Made by a program: the position numbers and the translations under genes
Part shown: positions 33,597-44,500 of the stretch, piece by piece
Layout: every line of letters begins with the position of its first letter
Numbering within the stretch: the stretch's first letter is position 1
Origin: Oleoguttula mirabilis
Taxonomy: Eukaryota > Ascomycota > Dothideomycetes > Mycosphaerellales > Teratosphaeriaceae
Reading direction: 5' to 3'
Assembly (NCBI GenBank): GCA_035135055.1
Contig: JAVFHQ010000022.1
Span: forward strand, 369,357-433,356
DNA length: 64,000 nucleotides
Notes under the pieces: generated by a model
What the model was told of the DNA's origin: nothing
Databases searched by the model: none
The model's input: the letters and a program-made list of their open reading frames with translations, nothing else

Positions 33597-35828
33597 TTAG
33601 TGACTGTCCGGCGACCCAAAACCTGCGTTGAAACTCCACTCCGCTGGGTGGCCAAACTCTCCGCCGTCAAGGTCGTGCTCCGCATCCTTGGAGTCACCCT
33701 CTGCGTGAGGGTCCGCGAGCAATCGATCCCATGGGAGCGACGAAAACGGGCCGTCCGGAGGCGTTCCGTCCGCCTGATATTGGACTTCGCTCTTGGTACT
33801 TGTCTTGTCAATACCGACCGAAGCGGCGGCAAAGTCTTCGGGATGGCAATCTTGCCACTCGGAGCCCATAGGGGGAGCAGCATGGTCAAAAAGTTCGTGA
33901 CCCTGAGCAGGCTGCTGCTGCTGCCACCAAGGGCCCGGCGCCGCGTCTCCGTTGCCCGTGATGTGGCTTTCGTCATGGTAGCCGAAAGTATTTGCAGCCT
34001 CGTACTTGCCAGCCACCGCACCGTCCCCGAGGGCGGAGTGTGTCATGTTGGCCGCTGGCGCAGTGTACTCTGGCGTCGGCTTTGCGGGACCGGGCGCAGG
34101 CGTGCGCAGCTTACTGCTCGCACCTCGTTGCCCTTGTGGCCCAGCCTTCCGCTTACTCCTCCCACGGCGACGGACAGGTGTTGGTGCAGCGTCTCGCTCA
34201 TCCTCGCCATCATCATGGTAAGCAGCGCCAGGCGTCGGTATCTGCCCAGCCTCAACCGCATCCGCAATGGCGAACTTGCCCTTCTTCTTCGTATTACACT
34301 TGTTGTTCGATTGCTTGCGATCCATGTAGTGCTTCGGATTCGCAGCCAATGCGAGGACGCCTCGGCCCTCGACCACATCCATCACCACCCGCTTCTCCTG
34401 CTTGAGAATATCCTCAATAGCAGCGAGCCGCTTTGACATGGCTAAAGTCGTGTCTTCGCCATATCCGCCATTAGCACCGCCAACGGGGTAGATTGCCGGA
34501 CCTCCTTCGTGAAAAGTCAAGACAGCGCAGAAGAGGAACCGCATGCGGATGTTGATGAAGTCATTCGTATATGACTCCTTCGATGACTTCTCGTGCGGCT
34601 TGTGATTGTAAGTGTCTTGCTGCTTGAGCAGATGCTCGTGGATACGCTTGTCGTCGTTGTCACGGAGTGCTTCTCCGTCTCCCGTAAACTCGATGTTCGA
34701 AGCGTCGATGAACCTCTTGACCCACTCATCCTCTGCCTCCCTGTAGAAGACCACGTCGTCGTCACCGTCGCCTTCGTATATGATCGCCGGGATGGCCGGA
34801 TAGACCAAAGTTTTCGCGGTCTCAAATGATGATATCCCTTGGTCGAAGTGGTACATAGGGACTTGTGTACTGGCTTGCTCCTTGACCCATTTGGCCTGAT
34901 GCTTCCGGCAGCGCTCTTGGCCGGGCAGATCGCCGGTGCTCATCGTATGGCAGTAGTAGTTCTGGCGGCCGAGTTCGAGGCAATCGACACACTGGAATTT
35001 GTCTCTCGGACGACCAGCGCCGGAGGGTCGTGGCTTCGCGGAACGTTTGCCAATTCCCCTTGTACGGCCTGAGACCGCTGAGCCCTCAACGTCGACTCCA
35101 GGGTCTCGTCGCTTTGCAAATGGAGACACTGTCGAGGATGTGTTGACATAACCTTGGCTAGCTTGCTGAAAGTAGGGATCGGCATACGCACGGCTCGGCT
35201 GGGCCCACATCCCCTGTCGTTGCACTTGCAGATGTGACTGCACGGAAGGCATGGCATTTGACGATGATCTGTAGCTGTCCGTTACACCACGTCCCGCGAT
35301 ATGCGGTGCGGACTGGTATGGTCGAAGCGCGTGGGAGTCCGAGAAATCAAAATGATCACCTTCGCCACCACCGCCATGGTACCACGAGGGCTCGAAAGCG
35401 CGATAAGGCGACAGTGGCCGATGCGCCGCGCTTGTATTGAAGACATCGACCGGAAAGGACTGCGCGTGAGCAGATTCGCAATTCAAGGCGGAGGGCACTA
35501 GCGTGTCATCGGGCTCAGGCTTCGGTCGAGGCGGTCTGTAAGCAGGCAGACCGTCCCCATGCGTGCCCTGAGCGTTCTGGCTGCTCATAAACATCTGCGG
35601 CGTCTTATCCTCATCATGACCTGTCGTTTCGTTATACGGCTCTCCAAATTCGGTCTCGATCTCACGTTCGTGAAGGTATCCAGTGCCCTGATATGGATCT
35701 TGAGGGAAACCGTTGCTGGTGTGCAGGTGGCCTGCATCATAGAAGTCTGGCACCTCTGGAAATAATGTGTGTTGAGGAAAAGCGGCGCCTTCGACTTGCT
35801 TGTCGCTGTTGTCGTTAGCGTCCTCCAT
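33597..35828 (-). CDS. Protein C: Cys-rich finger protein sharing a C-terminal domain with protein A
   Basis: Single exon of 743 residues with an ATG at 35828. The first 260 residues are polar and disordered-looking. A basic region (RGIGKRSAKPRPSGAGRPRDK) leads to a finger near 279-309: CVDC, then C nine residues later, then a C-x2-H pair (CRKH) 13 further on. The spacing differs from the A/B box. The domain at about 360-520 aligns with protein A at spaced residues: AV..H..G.P.I, then GY..D, then R...I..I......KRV..D...G, then A..P..Y..R...N...N..K. The C-terminal part is Gly/Ala/Pro-rich with a basic KRKAGPQGQRG stretch. Function unknown; nuclear location and nucleic-acid binding are inferred. 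Confidence 0.72.
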   Translation of the reverse strand: MEDANDNSDKQVEGAAFPQHTLFPEVPDFYDAGHLHTSNGFPQDPYQGTGYLHEREIETEFGEPYNETTGHDEDKTPQMFMSSQNAQGTHGDGLPAYRPPRPKPEPDDTLVPSALNCESAHAQSFPVDVFNTSAAHRPLSPYRAFEPSWYHGGGGEGDHFDFSDSHALRPYQSAPHIAGRGVTDSYRSSSNAMPSVQSHLQVQRQGMWAQPSRAYADPYFQQASQGYVNTSSTVSPFAKRRDPGVDVEGSAVSGRTRGIGKRSAKPRPSGAGRPRDKFQCVDCLELGRQNYYCHTMSTGDLPGQERCRKHQAKWVKEQASTQVPMYHFDQGISSFETAKTLVYPAIPAIIYEGDGDDDVVFYREAEDEWVKRFIDASNIEFTGDGEALRDNDDKRIHEHLLKQQDTYNHKPHEKSSKESYTNDFINIRMRFLFCAVLTFHEGGPAIYPVGGANGGYGEDTTLAMSKRLAAIEDILKQEKRVVMDVVEGRGVLALAANPKHYMDRKQSNNKCNTKKKGKFAIADAVEAGQIPTPGAAYHDDGEDERDAAPTPVRRRGRSKRKAGPQGQRGASSKLRTPAPGPAKPTPEYTAPAANMTHSALGDGAVAGKYEAANTFGYHDESHITGNGDAAPGPWWQQQQPAQGHELFDHAAPPMGSEWQDCHPEDFAAASVGIDKTSTKSEVQYQADGTPPDGPFSSLPWDRLLADPHAEGDSKDAEHDLDGGEFGHPAEWSFNAGFGSPDSH

Positions 35829-37244
35829 CTTATACTACCCTCACCGCAACGACTGACCCGAAGCCAAAGTCCGGCAGTTGCCTGCACTCAAATAATAGCG
35901 ATAACTCGTAGTCGGATATCGCCGGGATATCAGGACCAGAGCCAGACATAGAGCCTCGTGAAGCGCTGCGTTGCGATTGATGCTGATGGTGAACGTGGAA
36001 TCAACAGTGAACCTAACGGGATGCTGAGTAGGAAGCGGAGCGGTGAAGAGAGTGTTGATGGACTGCGTGGTGAGGACCGTAAGCAATAAGAAGAGCTAGG
36101 CGTAGCGACTGTTATACGCCTGCGGGTTGTCGCTTGAGCCACAGCGGTCACGACTCGACGTCATGTGAGTTGCTGGTCACTACCGTGGCACCCACGCCTC
36201 AAGAGCATGGTCGATAAATTGACAGTGAACACCGTAAGCCGAAGCCACGGTTTAGGCCATGTATGTTTGCCGTCATCCCATGGCTGAGTGCGGACTTGGA
36301 ATATTTGCCACAAGTCAATAAATGTCTGGGCTGGTCCGACGCACAGAGAGCACTGCCGTTCGCATGTTGTTGCATCATGCACTTCCAAGAGTCCATAAGA
36401 TCGTCTCGGATCTCCAGTATCGTAGATACTGTTTGTTGCTGTCGATAAGTATGAGAAGATATGAGAAGAAATGAGAAGAGCACCGGCCATGTTTCGTGAT
36501 GTGGCTCTCGAGTAAAACCGCTGAGATGCATTGCATGGGATGCAACTGCAGGGTCTTTGGAGAGGGTGGGAGACAGCAAGGGGAAATTAAGAATGGGTAT
36601 GGCCAAGGCTCTGTGTGCCGCTCGAGGAGGCAGTCGCTAGCTACCTGACGATACTGCTGATATGAGCCGATGGCGAGCCTCGAGGGCAGCATCGTGAGAC
36701 CATGGTCGGACTGAGGGTCGCCAGTTCTTCCAGGCGAGCGAAGAGCTAGCAGATCATAGCCGCGTGAAGGAGGGTGGTGGTGGCAGCTATCAGCGCACCG
36801 GCAAGGCCATCGATCATCCAATACGTCCCAGGCATCACGAGTTGATGTCGGATACCAGGCCCATCGTTTATCATTCATGCTCTGGAGAGGATGTACCTAG
36901 TTGTAGTTGCGAGCCGGACAAAGGGCAGCTTGGCGGCGGATACCGGAGATCGTTCGGCGCTGGGTAGCACGTGACACCACAGACCGCAGGGTGTTTCCTC
37001 GCTTCTAACGTCATCACATTATTGCCGGCGAGAAACGCCTGCGCCAGTCCAATGATCCATCTACCCATTGGTAAAAGGTATTGAAATGTATGGGCCTGGC
37101 CAGCGCCAGCTTAGAAATGCGTTTAACTTCTAGACACTGAGGCGAGCATTGAACTTTGGAAGACCATAAGTACTATTCTACCATCCTCTCGTACTATCAT
37201 CCACCCGGCCTTATACTCACGCACGCACGGTACTACCTACTACC
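35829..37244. other. Divergent intergenic region, 1.4 kb
   Basis: It separates the start of protein C (-) from the start of the oxidoreductase (+) and must hold both promoters. No gene is supported. Confidence 0.5.
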
Positions 37245-38403
37245 ATGTCGAACACACAGAAGCAGTGGACGGTCGCCGGCAAAACGGGCTTCGACGACCT
37301 CAAGCTCAACGACAGCGCACCAATACCCGAGCTGGGAGATAAAGATGTGCTGGTCAAGTGTGAGTCCTGCCAGCCAATTTCGAGCGTCCTCAGTGCCTGA
37401 TCAATGCTCCGTTAGTCCACGGTGCCTCGCTCAACTACCGCGACCTCATCATCGTCAAGGGCCAGTACCCGTTCGCGCAAAGGGATGGGGTTGTGCCGGC
37501 CTCGGACGGCGCAGGCACGGTGGAGGCGGTCGGCAAGCACGTGCACCGGTTCAAGAAGGGCGACAAGGTCGTGACGCTGTTCAACCAGGGGCACCTGGCG
37601 GGTAGCTTGGACGGATACAGCGCGACGACGGGTGTGGGCGGCACAGTCGACGGCTCTCTGCAGCAATACGGCGCCTACGATGAGCAGGGTTTGGTGCACA
37701 TGCCCAGCAACCTCAACTTCCTGGAGGGTGCTACCCTGACGTGTGCTGGTCTGACTGCATGGAACGGGCTTTATGGCCTGGAGAGTCGCAAACTCATGCC
37801 CGGTGACTGGGTGCTCACCCAAGGCACCGGTGGTGTGTCGATCTTTGCTGTGCAGTTTGCCAAGGCAGCTGGCGCCAAGGTCATCGCTACCACCTCGTCC
37901 AAGGACAAGGCCGAGAAGCTGAAGTCATTCGGTGCCGATCATGTCATCAATTACAAGGAGGACACCAACTGGGGCGAGACGGCCAAGAAGCTCACGGGTG
38001 GTCGTGGTGTGCAGCACGTCCTCGAGGTCGGCGGACCGAGCACGATGACGCAGTCACTGAAAGCCATCAGCATCGACGGTGTGATATCGATAATTGGCTT
38101 CCTTGGCGGCGCCAAGGGCGAGCAACAGCCGAGCTTCTTGGATGCTCTGATGAACATCTGCACCGTCCGCGGCGTGTTGGTGGGATCGAGACTGCAGTTC
38201 GAGGAGATGAACCGCGCTATAGAGGCTAACAACATCAAGCCGGTGGTTGATGAGAAGGTCTTCAAGCTTGAGGAGGCGAGGGAGGCTTATCAGGTGAGTG
38301 ACACGAAGAGCATGAAAAAATCAATGAAGAGCACGCGCTAACGTCGATACAGTACATGTGGGACCAGAAGCATTTCGGGAAGCTGTGCATCAGCATCGAA
38401 TAG
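37245..38403 (+). CDS. Zinc-type alcohol dehydrogenase-like (MDR) NAD(P)-dependent oxidoreductase
   Basis: Exons 37245-37359, 37416-38293 and 38353-38403 give 347 residues. It has the MDR-family GroES-like N-domain (LVKFHGASLNYRDLIIVKGQYP, VPASDGAGTVEAVGKHVHRFKKGDKV) and a Rossmann cofactor domain (GDWVLTQGTGGVSIFAVQFAKAAGAKVIATTSS, GADHVINYKE). The HGASLNYRDL start and lack of the usual catalytic Cys/His zinc ligands place it with quinone-oxidoreductase/zinc-independent members often annotated 'alcohol dehydrogenase-like'. Substrate unknown; NADPH preference is likely but not shown. The last exon adds only YMWDQKHFGKLCISIE, and this small exon is required for the usual C-terminal helix. Confidence 0.9.
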
Positions 38404-38421
38404 CACTATCTGACCAAGCGG

Positions 38422-39248
38422 TCAATTGCTTTCCGACTTCGCGCACTTGTTCTTCCAAACAAACAGCGCAGCCTCACGCAGCACGATGCGTGGCAGGTCC
38501 TCTGGTTTCACGTGACCCGCCAACCGTCTGCGGCTCTCTATAATCACCTCCCCCATCGTCGGTCCCTCGAGGACAGTGACAGCCGGCCTGCCTTCCTGCT
38601 CCTCCACGCCAAATTCCACCTGGCATGGTGGCTGCGTCAGGTACATGCCACTCCAGGACTCCTTCGGGAGCTCCACTGTCAGCCCACCCTCGTGCTTCAG
38701 TCGCAGTCGTACTGGATCGCCGGTGCACAGTCTCACAAACTCTTCGTCGTGCTTGTAGAGGCTAGAACAAGAGGTTAGGACCCATCTAATGCACAAGACA
38801 TGGGTAGCACTCTTGGATTTACTTACCCGTTCTTGGCTTTCCAGATCCGGATGTAGCTCTGTCGACTGATGCTGACATCGCCGAAGACGCTGCCAAAGCG
38901 TGAGAAGAAGAGCAGGTTGAGTGTACCCTGCGGCGCGGTTTTCGCGTCTTCGAGGTTCGACGCTGGTGCAAGGAAGATGGCGCGCTGCAGCGGCAGTGAA
39001 TTGCCGATGACCTGGTTGGATTGTTTGCTGACTGTTTGTGCCGCTAGGATGTCGCTCATGCGCAGTCGCAGCAGGATGCCCTCCAAGAGCTCGAACGTCC
39101 CCGATACCTGAGCGCCAGCCTCTCGTCGTGGCGGGGGGTCTGTGGTTGCCGGCTTGTCCTTTCGACGATATCTAGACAGCACCCGTGCGGAGAGTACGAC
39201 AGCAGCGGAGAAGATACCAATGAGGCAGAGCATCAACATCAGCGACAT
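38422..39248 (-). CDS. Membrane-anchored F-box-like protein
   Basis: Exons 38827-39248 and 38422-38761 (65-nt intron) give 253 residues. The first 22 residues are a hydrophobic segment (LMLMLCLIGIFSAAVVLSA) followed by a basic RYRRKDK stretch, so an N-terminal membrane anchor or signal anchor is likely. Residues about 50-95 read GTFELLEGILLRLRMSDILAAQTVSKQSNQVI, close to the F-box pattern used for binding Skp1, though divergent at the start. The rest resembles the beta-rich C-terminal part of fungal F-box-like proteins of unknown function (FVRLCTGDPVRLRL, CQVEFGV). A ubiquitin-ligase adaptor is possible, not shown. It is convergent with the oxidoreductase, with stop codons 18 bp apart. Confidence 0.72.
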
Positions 39249-40828
39249 TGTCTCGAGATCGACGCAAGCACGGTGCTGCGCGGCGCTGTCGGTGTCGTGT
39301 GCTGCTTTTCGGCTGCTCTGATGCGTTTAGTCGTGCAGATATACGAGCGACTTGTCTGGAAGCGCCATCGCAGCCTGTGGGAACCCTAATGCGTGTGGCG
39401 CGATGTTCAGGCAGATCGGTGCCTGTCGGTAGAGCACTGCATTGTCAGTGTGTGGACACTTCGCTTCGCGAACCGGATAGCAAGGCTGTATTGTTTTATG
39501 CTTATTGTGCTTTTTGTGGCTCCGGGAGGATCGAACCACGGCGCGCTTTAAAGCACCGACCACCCTTTTCGCCTGGGTTGCAACACCATTCACAGACGCC
39601 ACGTCTGCCAGCTTGATGTGAGTCAGCCAGAGGATCGGCATTGGGCTTCACGGTTATGAGAGGACTCTGTCACCGCTATGAGATCTATAATCACGATCCT
39701 GCCGTTTGCTCTCGTGGTTTGCCGTGTTCTAGGAAGCACAGAGCTTCTGAATAGATATCATGTACGACAATCACTCTGTCCTGCCGCAACATTGCCCTCG
39801 TATCCGCACACTGCAGGACAAGCGATGGCTGAGACAGAGAGAGCCTGGCAGCCTCCTCGAGATCGCGCTTCAGATGCTCCAATCCGGATGGTAGAAAACG
39901 TCCGTCGACAGATCGTTGGTATGCACCGACCGCTTGACGGCAAGTTTTAGTTTGTTGGCAGTAGGCATTGTCTATTGGGTAGTATGCCGTGGGCGCCGCT
40001 GAACACACGCCTACGCTTGCCCTCTTGTCCGCCACAACAGCCTGTGTGGTAGAAAGACCACGAGAAGTTCGGGGCACATCCGATGAAGTACGCGGAACAG
40101 AAGGTCAGTGGCTTCATCAAGCGTGCAAAAACGAAGAGTGCCAACCCGGGTAGAGCAAAGAGTGGATCGGCCAAGACCAAGGAGTACGTGGACGAAGCTG
40201 ATGATTTTGCCGGTGGAGAGATGGGCGAAGAGCGAGAGCATGTGGAACCAGATGACCGAAGAGCAGTAGATAGCGATGGCGCTGCCGGTTGCCTGTCTCG
40301 TTCAGAGTGTATTACCAGACCCTCAGCACGCAAGCAGAGCCAAGTCTACGGGTACTGACGAGTGCGTCCGCACCCGTAAGCCTCTAAGATTCGAGTTTTC
40401 GATGGATGAGGCCGGCGGCAGTTGCACTGTGATGTTGTGCATGAACGCCGAGGAGTTGGTGGTACTACTTCTCTGTGAGCAGATGATTACATGAGCATAG
40501 AAGTACGTCCGGCAACGGCACATCCGCCTCTGGTCTGTCGACGCGTTGAATACAAGAACACGAAGTCGTGGACGCCCGGGACCGCACACCACATTCTCGC
40601 GAACCTCTTCGCATTGACTGATCACTATGCAAACATCTCTAGGACCACAATGACCACACCATAGGAATCCACACACGAGCGGCATACAGCGCGCTGGGTC
40701 CCAACTCCAGTGAACGCCTCGCGCCACGCCATGCACGCTCAAAACGGAAGAACAAAAGTAGGCCGCCGCTTCGCCTGTCGACTGTTCTCGCTCAGGTATA
40801 TCGATGTCGGTGTTCTCGTGCATCGCAC
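39249..40828. other. 1.6-kb interval with no confident gene
   Basis: It lies between the F-box-like gene and the 3' end of SAL1. Only weak candidates exist: a short possible secreted peptide at 39678-39950 and a tRNA B-box-like word near 39531-39539. Neither is backed by a complete structure. Confidence 0.5.
39678..39950 (+). CDS. Possible small secreted protein, 90 aa (weak)
   Basis: An ATG-started ORF whose first 20 residues form a plausible signal peptide (MRSIITILPFALVVCRVLGS). The mature part has only one Cys (LCPAATLPSYPHTAG) and no known domain, so it does not look like a typical Cys-rich effector. It could be chance; conservation would be needed to accept it. Confidence 0.2.
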   Translation: MRSIITILPFALVVCRVLGSTELLNRYHVRQSLCPAATLPSYPHTAGQAMAETERAWQPPRDRASDAPIRMVENVRRQIVGMHRPLDGKF

Positions 40829-42895
40829 TTAGTGTAGGTGTAGAGCCTTCTTGACGTTCTCGTAAACGACGTATGTCTGCAAGCATAGTCAGCATCATCC
40901 TCTCACACCCAAGCGTGATCAACCCGTCACTTACTATAGACACCGCCGGAACAACCTTCAGCAGGTTCGGCGTCAAGCCCTTGAACAACCCCCGGAGGCC
41001 CTCGCCCTGAATCGTCTGCCGCGTGACATCGACAATACCGGTGTACGTCCGCGGGTGACTCGCCGTCCCCTGACTCTGCAGCCTAGTACGCAGCAGATTG
41101 ATGGGATAGACGGTACTAGCGCCAATGGCTCCACTAAGGCCGCCCATCAACGCCATGGTGAAGTTGCCTGGCAGCGCATCCTCCTCGTTCTTGCACTTGT
41201 ACAGCTTCATGTTCCGGTTGACAACGTACTTCTTCAGCGTCTCGAAGGTGTAGAGGTCGATGGCGGCGTACGGGAACATGCCGAGCAGCCCCATAGGCAG
41301 GCCGCGGTAGAAGCTCACGATGCCGTTCCGCGCCCACATCTTCTGCGCCGTGCTCCAGATCAGGCGGTTGCCGTGCTCGCCGCCGGCCACGGTGTCGCAT
41401 TGCATGCGGAATTTGAGGGTGTCGAGCGGGTAGACGACGGCTTGGCTCATCATGCCGGCCACGCCGCCGGCAACGAACTGCGAGGGCCCGGAAATGCGTT
41501 TGGGGTCGTTGTGGCCTTCGAACCTGGCGATGGCTTTCTTGGCGGCCTGGGAAAGAGAGTCAGTGGTTGTAGTGATGTGAAGGGTGGCGTCGCTGGGCGC
41601 AAGCTCACTTCGTAACTACCGAATTTGACGGCTGATTCCGGCATGACCTTTACTATGTTCAGGCCGTTGCCTGCTACACGTCAGCACCACTCACCCAACT
41701 GCAGCACAGGGGGTATACGCACCAGCAAACAGACTCCTCAGCCCGCCCGCCGCCCACAGTTCCTTGACCGCGTTGGTCAGCGAGTTCATGCCATGCTTAG
41801 TGGCCTGAACCGCGGCGCCAGACTTCGCCGCTTGGATGGCCGCCTTGGATTGACCGGTCTGCGTTATCAGAAAGACCTTGAGGCGGTCGAGAGGTGCAGT
41901 TGCCGTTCGGCTGGTGATACCAGACACGGCGCCCGCGATGAAGTAGCCTACATCAGGCACAAAGTCCGTCAGCTTGAGTGGCTCATCTTGCGCGTCTTGT
42001 GCTTTCCGGCGGGCGGGCTTGATGGGCATGTGCGGGTCGTCCTCCACCGCTACATCTTCTGCGGTGTGCTGCTCAAAGGTCTTGGTCTTGGGGTTGGATT
42101 CGGGTCTTGTGATGGTGGTGCTCTCGGGCATATCGAGCTCTTCTTCTTCTGATTCTGATGGATGAATGAAGTATGCTTGTGCAGGTGGCGGGCGCACGAG
42201 CTGCGCGATGGCTCCGAACATGGAAGTCTTAAGAAAAGCGAGCGTCGTACCGAAGCTTGACGACGCTTCGTCGCTCATGTGCACATCACCTTCGGCGGAA
42301 AGCTTGGCGGTCGATGTGTAGTATGAAAGCACGGATTTCAGGCCGGCTGAGTGCGTGGGCATGAAGAGTAAAAAGTCTAATACCACAGCCGCGTGAGTCA
42401 GCAGATCATCCCCGTGGGCGTGGCACGTTTCGTTTGAACAGGTAGGTGTGTTGGGACATGGACATGCGGAGGCTCCGTACCTCGCCATTCGGTGAAGTCA
42501 ATCGTGCCGTCATGGTTCTTATCGATGTAGGCGAAGAATCTATCCAGCCGCGCATTCGACACCACCACGCCCGACCGCTCAAACGCCAGCGACAGCTCCT
42601 TCCTGTCCAAGCTCCCGCTCTTGTCCCGGTCGATGGTCTGGAAGAGGTCGTGCAGCTGCTTCTCAGTCCCCTTGCAGAAGCGCACGAACTCGTCGTAGGA
42701 GATCTGCCCATCCTGGTTGATATCGCACTCCGTGAGCATATCACGGATCAGCATATCGGCATCCTTGAGCGGGTGGTTGATCTGCTGGAGGCCCTTCTTG
42801 AGCGCGGGCAGGTCCAGCGTGCCCTTCTTCTTGCTGTCCAGCTTCTTCCATAGCTCCTGCAGGCGCGCATCCTGCTCGCCCCGTGACTCGGCCAT
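40829..42895 (-). CDS. SAL1: Calcium-regulated mitochondrial ATP-Mg/phosphate carrier
   Basis: Five exons (42481-42895, 41723-42376, 41609-41670, 40935-41546, 40829-40876) give 596 residues; all splices are GT..AG and keep frame. The N-terminal 138 residues hold four EF-hands: EF1 degenerate at about 20-31, canonical loops DINQDGQISYDE (58-69), DRDKSGSLDRKE (89-100) and DKNHDGTIDFTE (125-136). After WRDFLLFMP comes a linker, then the three-repeat carrier domain with PLDRLKV, PLDTLKFR and PINLLRTR signatures. It matches the Sal1/SCaMC family: cytosolic calcium sensed on the outer face activates exchange of ATP-Mg for phosphate across the inner membrane. The linker (about 180-260) is longer and more acidic than in compact members. 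The start is the ATG at 42895. Confidence 0.93.
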
Positions 42896-43558
42896 CAATG
42901 CGGACGGGCTACCGTGGTCTCATGGCTTCCTGTGCGGAGAGGCTGGCGTGCTGGCGTTGCCCTTGTTGTGCTGTGCTGTGCTGCGCTCTGCAGGTCGTTG
43001 TAATGAATGATTGTTGGCTCAGCAAACTATACAGTGCGTAGTGCCGGTGTCCCAAGGAGTGAGAGTGAGAAAGGTGTGCAGCTGCTGGTGTTTGCGTGTT
43101 GTGTTTTGCTCCAAGCTTTCGCCCTGACGCAGTGTCCCTCTGCGCTCAAGCTTGCAAGAACCGCCGGGGTTAGCGGAAATGCAGGTGGAAAGCGTGCCTC
43201 ATGATAGGCTGCAGGCACCATACCACGCCTCCACCTCGTTTAACGATCCAACACTGCAATGGCAGTCGCCGAACCGATGCACAGGCAAGGGTGTAACAGA
43301 GACGGAAGCCATGAACTGGTGGAAGCTCCCTGCTGCTGCCAGGCGTAACGGTCTCCTCCGCCGCTTCCCACAACGAAATAGTAGTTTGATCAGCTAAGGT
43401 ACATATGGCATCTCCGTATCCAACCCTCGAAACCAGATGCAGCGCGTGAAGTGCGTATACGTCCTCGGTATACCATCGGAGGATCATCAGCGGTCACCAC
43501 CAAACCAGGCCTGGGTCTGATAACAAACCACTACATTGGCCAACCTCCCTTAGACATC
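42896..43558. other. Divergent intergenic region between SAL1 and SSN8
   Basis: 663 bp that must contain both promoters. No gene supported. Confidence 0.55.
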
Positions 43559-44500
43559 ATGGCAGCCAACTACTGGGACTCCTCCCAAGCCAAATACTGG
43601 ACCTTCACCAAACCCGAACTCGCCTCGTTGCGCACCGGCCTCGCTCAGCAACATCCAAACTTGCACAACAAGTACCCTCTCCCGGACCAACGCCACCTGA
43701 GCATCTACGTCCAGAACCAACTCACGAAACTCGCTCGCCGCCTCAATCTCCGGCAGCAAGCCCTGGCCACCGCCCAAGTCTACATCAAGCGCTTCTACCT
43801 CAGCGTCGACATCCGCAAGACCAACCCCTACCTCATCATGGCTACGGCAGCTTACCTAGCATGCAAAATGGAGGAGACGCCGCAGCACATCCGCCTCATG
43901 CTGGGTGAGGCGGCGAGGCAGTGGCCAGAGCTCGGCGTGACCGAGACCAGCAAGATCGGCGAGTGCGAGTTTGCCCTCATCTCTACGCTCCAGTCACGTC
44001 TGATCTTGCATCATCCGTACCGCGCGTTAGGGGAGTTGCAGGGTGTGTTCGGACTCAGTACGGAGGAAGCGGCGTTGGCGTATAGCGTGATCAACGATTG
44101 CTACAACACTGACTTGCCACTGATGTACCCGCCGCACGTCCTAGCCATCACGGCCATCTTCCTAGCGGTCGTGCTGAGGCCAGCAGGGCAGCCAGCCGGG
44201 TTGCAGGCTCACTCTGCCTCTGCTTCCGCTTCCGCCAGCTCCTCATCAACGTCGACGCCGGCTCTGAGCGGCAATGCCGCGCAAACGGCACTGGCAGGTT
44301 TCGCCGGCCTTAAGCAGGCCGGTCCGAAGCTTGGCAAGTTGGTCGACTGGTTGGCGGAGAGCAAGGTGGATATGGAGGCCATTGTGGATGCCACGCAGGA
44401 GATGGTTAGTCTGTATGAGGTTTGGGAGAGTTATAGTGAGAGGGCTTGTAAGGAGGTGATTACGAGGTTTATGAGGGAGGGCGGTGGGATTGGGAAGTGA
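43559..44500 (+). CDS. SSN8: Cyclin C of the Mediator CDK8 module
   Basis: Single exon, 313 residues from MAANYWDSSQAKYWTFTKPEL, the typical cyclin C opening. The cyclin box is clear (IYVQNQLTKLARRLNLRQQALATAQVYIKRFY, YLIMATAAYLACKMEE, CEFALISTLQSRLILHHPYRAL). Cyclin C pairs with Cdk8 (Ssn3) in the Mediator kinase module and modulates RNA polymerase II transcription. A Ser/Ala-rich insertion (about 220-245: SASASASASSSSTSTPALSG) sits in the second cyclin fold, after YPPHVLAITAIFLAVVL. Such insertions occur in fungal orthologues. The ORF extends upstream without an ATG; the chosen ATG fits the conserved start. Confidence 0.92.
   Translation: MAANYWDSSQAKYWTFTKPELASLRTGLAQQHPNLHNKYPLPDQRHLSIYVQNQLTKLARRLNLRQQALATAQVYIKRFYLSVDIRKTNPYLIMATAAYLACKMEETPQHIRLMLGEAARQWPELGVTETSKIGECEFALISTLQSRLILHHPYRALGELQGVFGLSTEEAALAYSVINDCYNTDLPLMYPPHVLAITAIFLAVVLRPAGQPAGLQAHSASASASASSSSTSTPALSGNAAQTALAGFAGLKQAGPKLGKLVDWLAESKVDMEAIVDATQEMVSLYEVWESYSERACKEVITRFMREGGGIGK

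Noticed and set aside
33600..34436. 278-residue plus-strand ORF inside protein C
   Set aside because: Antisense shadow; composition and overlap with a long minus-strand ORF make it unlikely.
39515..39605. tRNA-like segment on the minus strand (GGTTCGATCC B-box-like word, partly complementary ends)
   Set aside because: The B box matches GWTCRANNC and an 87-nt segment could pair its ends, but the T-stem does not pair and no A box, D-arm or T-run terminator is visible. I do not call a tRNA.
39947..40333. Minus-strand ORF with hydrophobic stretch (possible membrane protein)
   Set aside because: One hydrophobic segment only, no conserved motif, and a weak overlapping ORF on the other strand.
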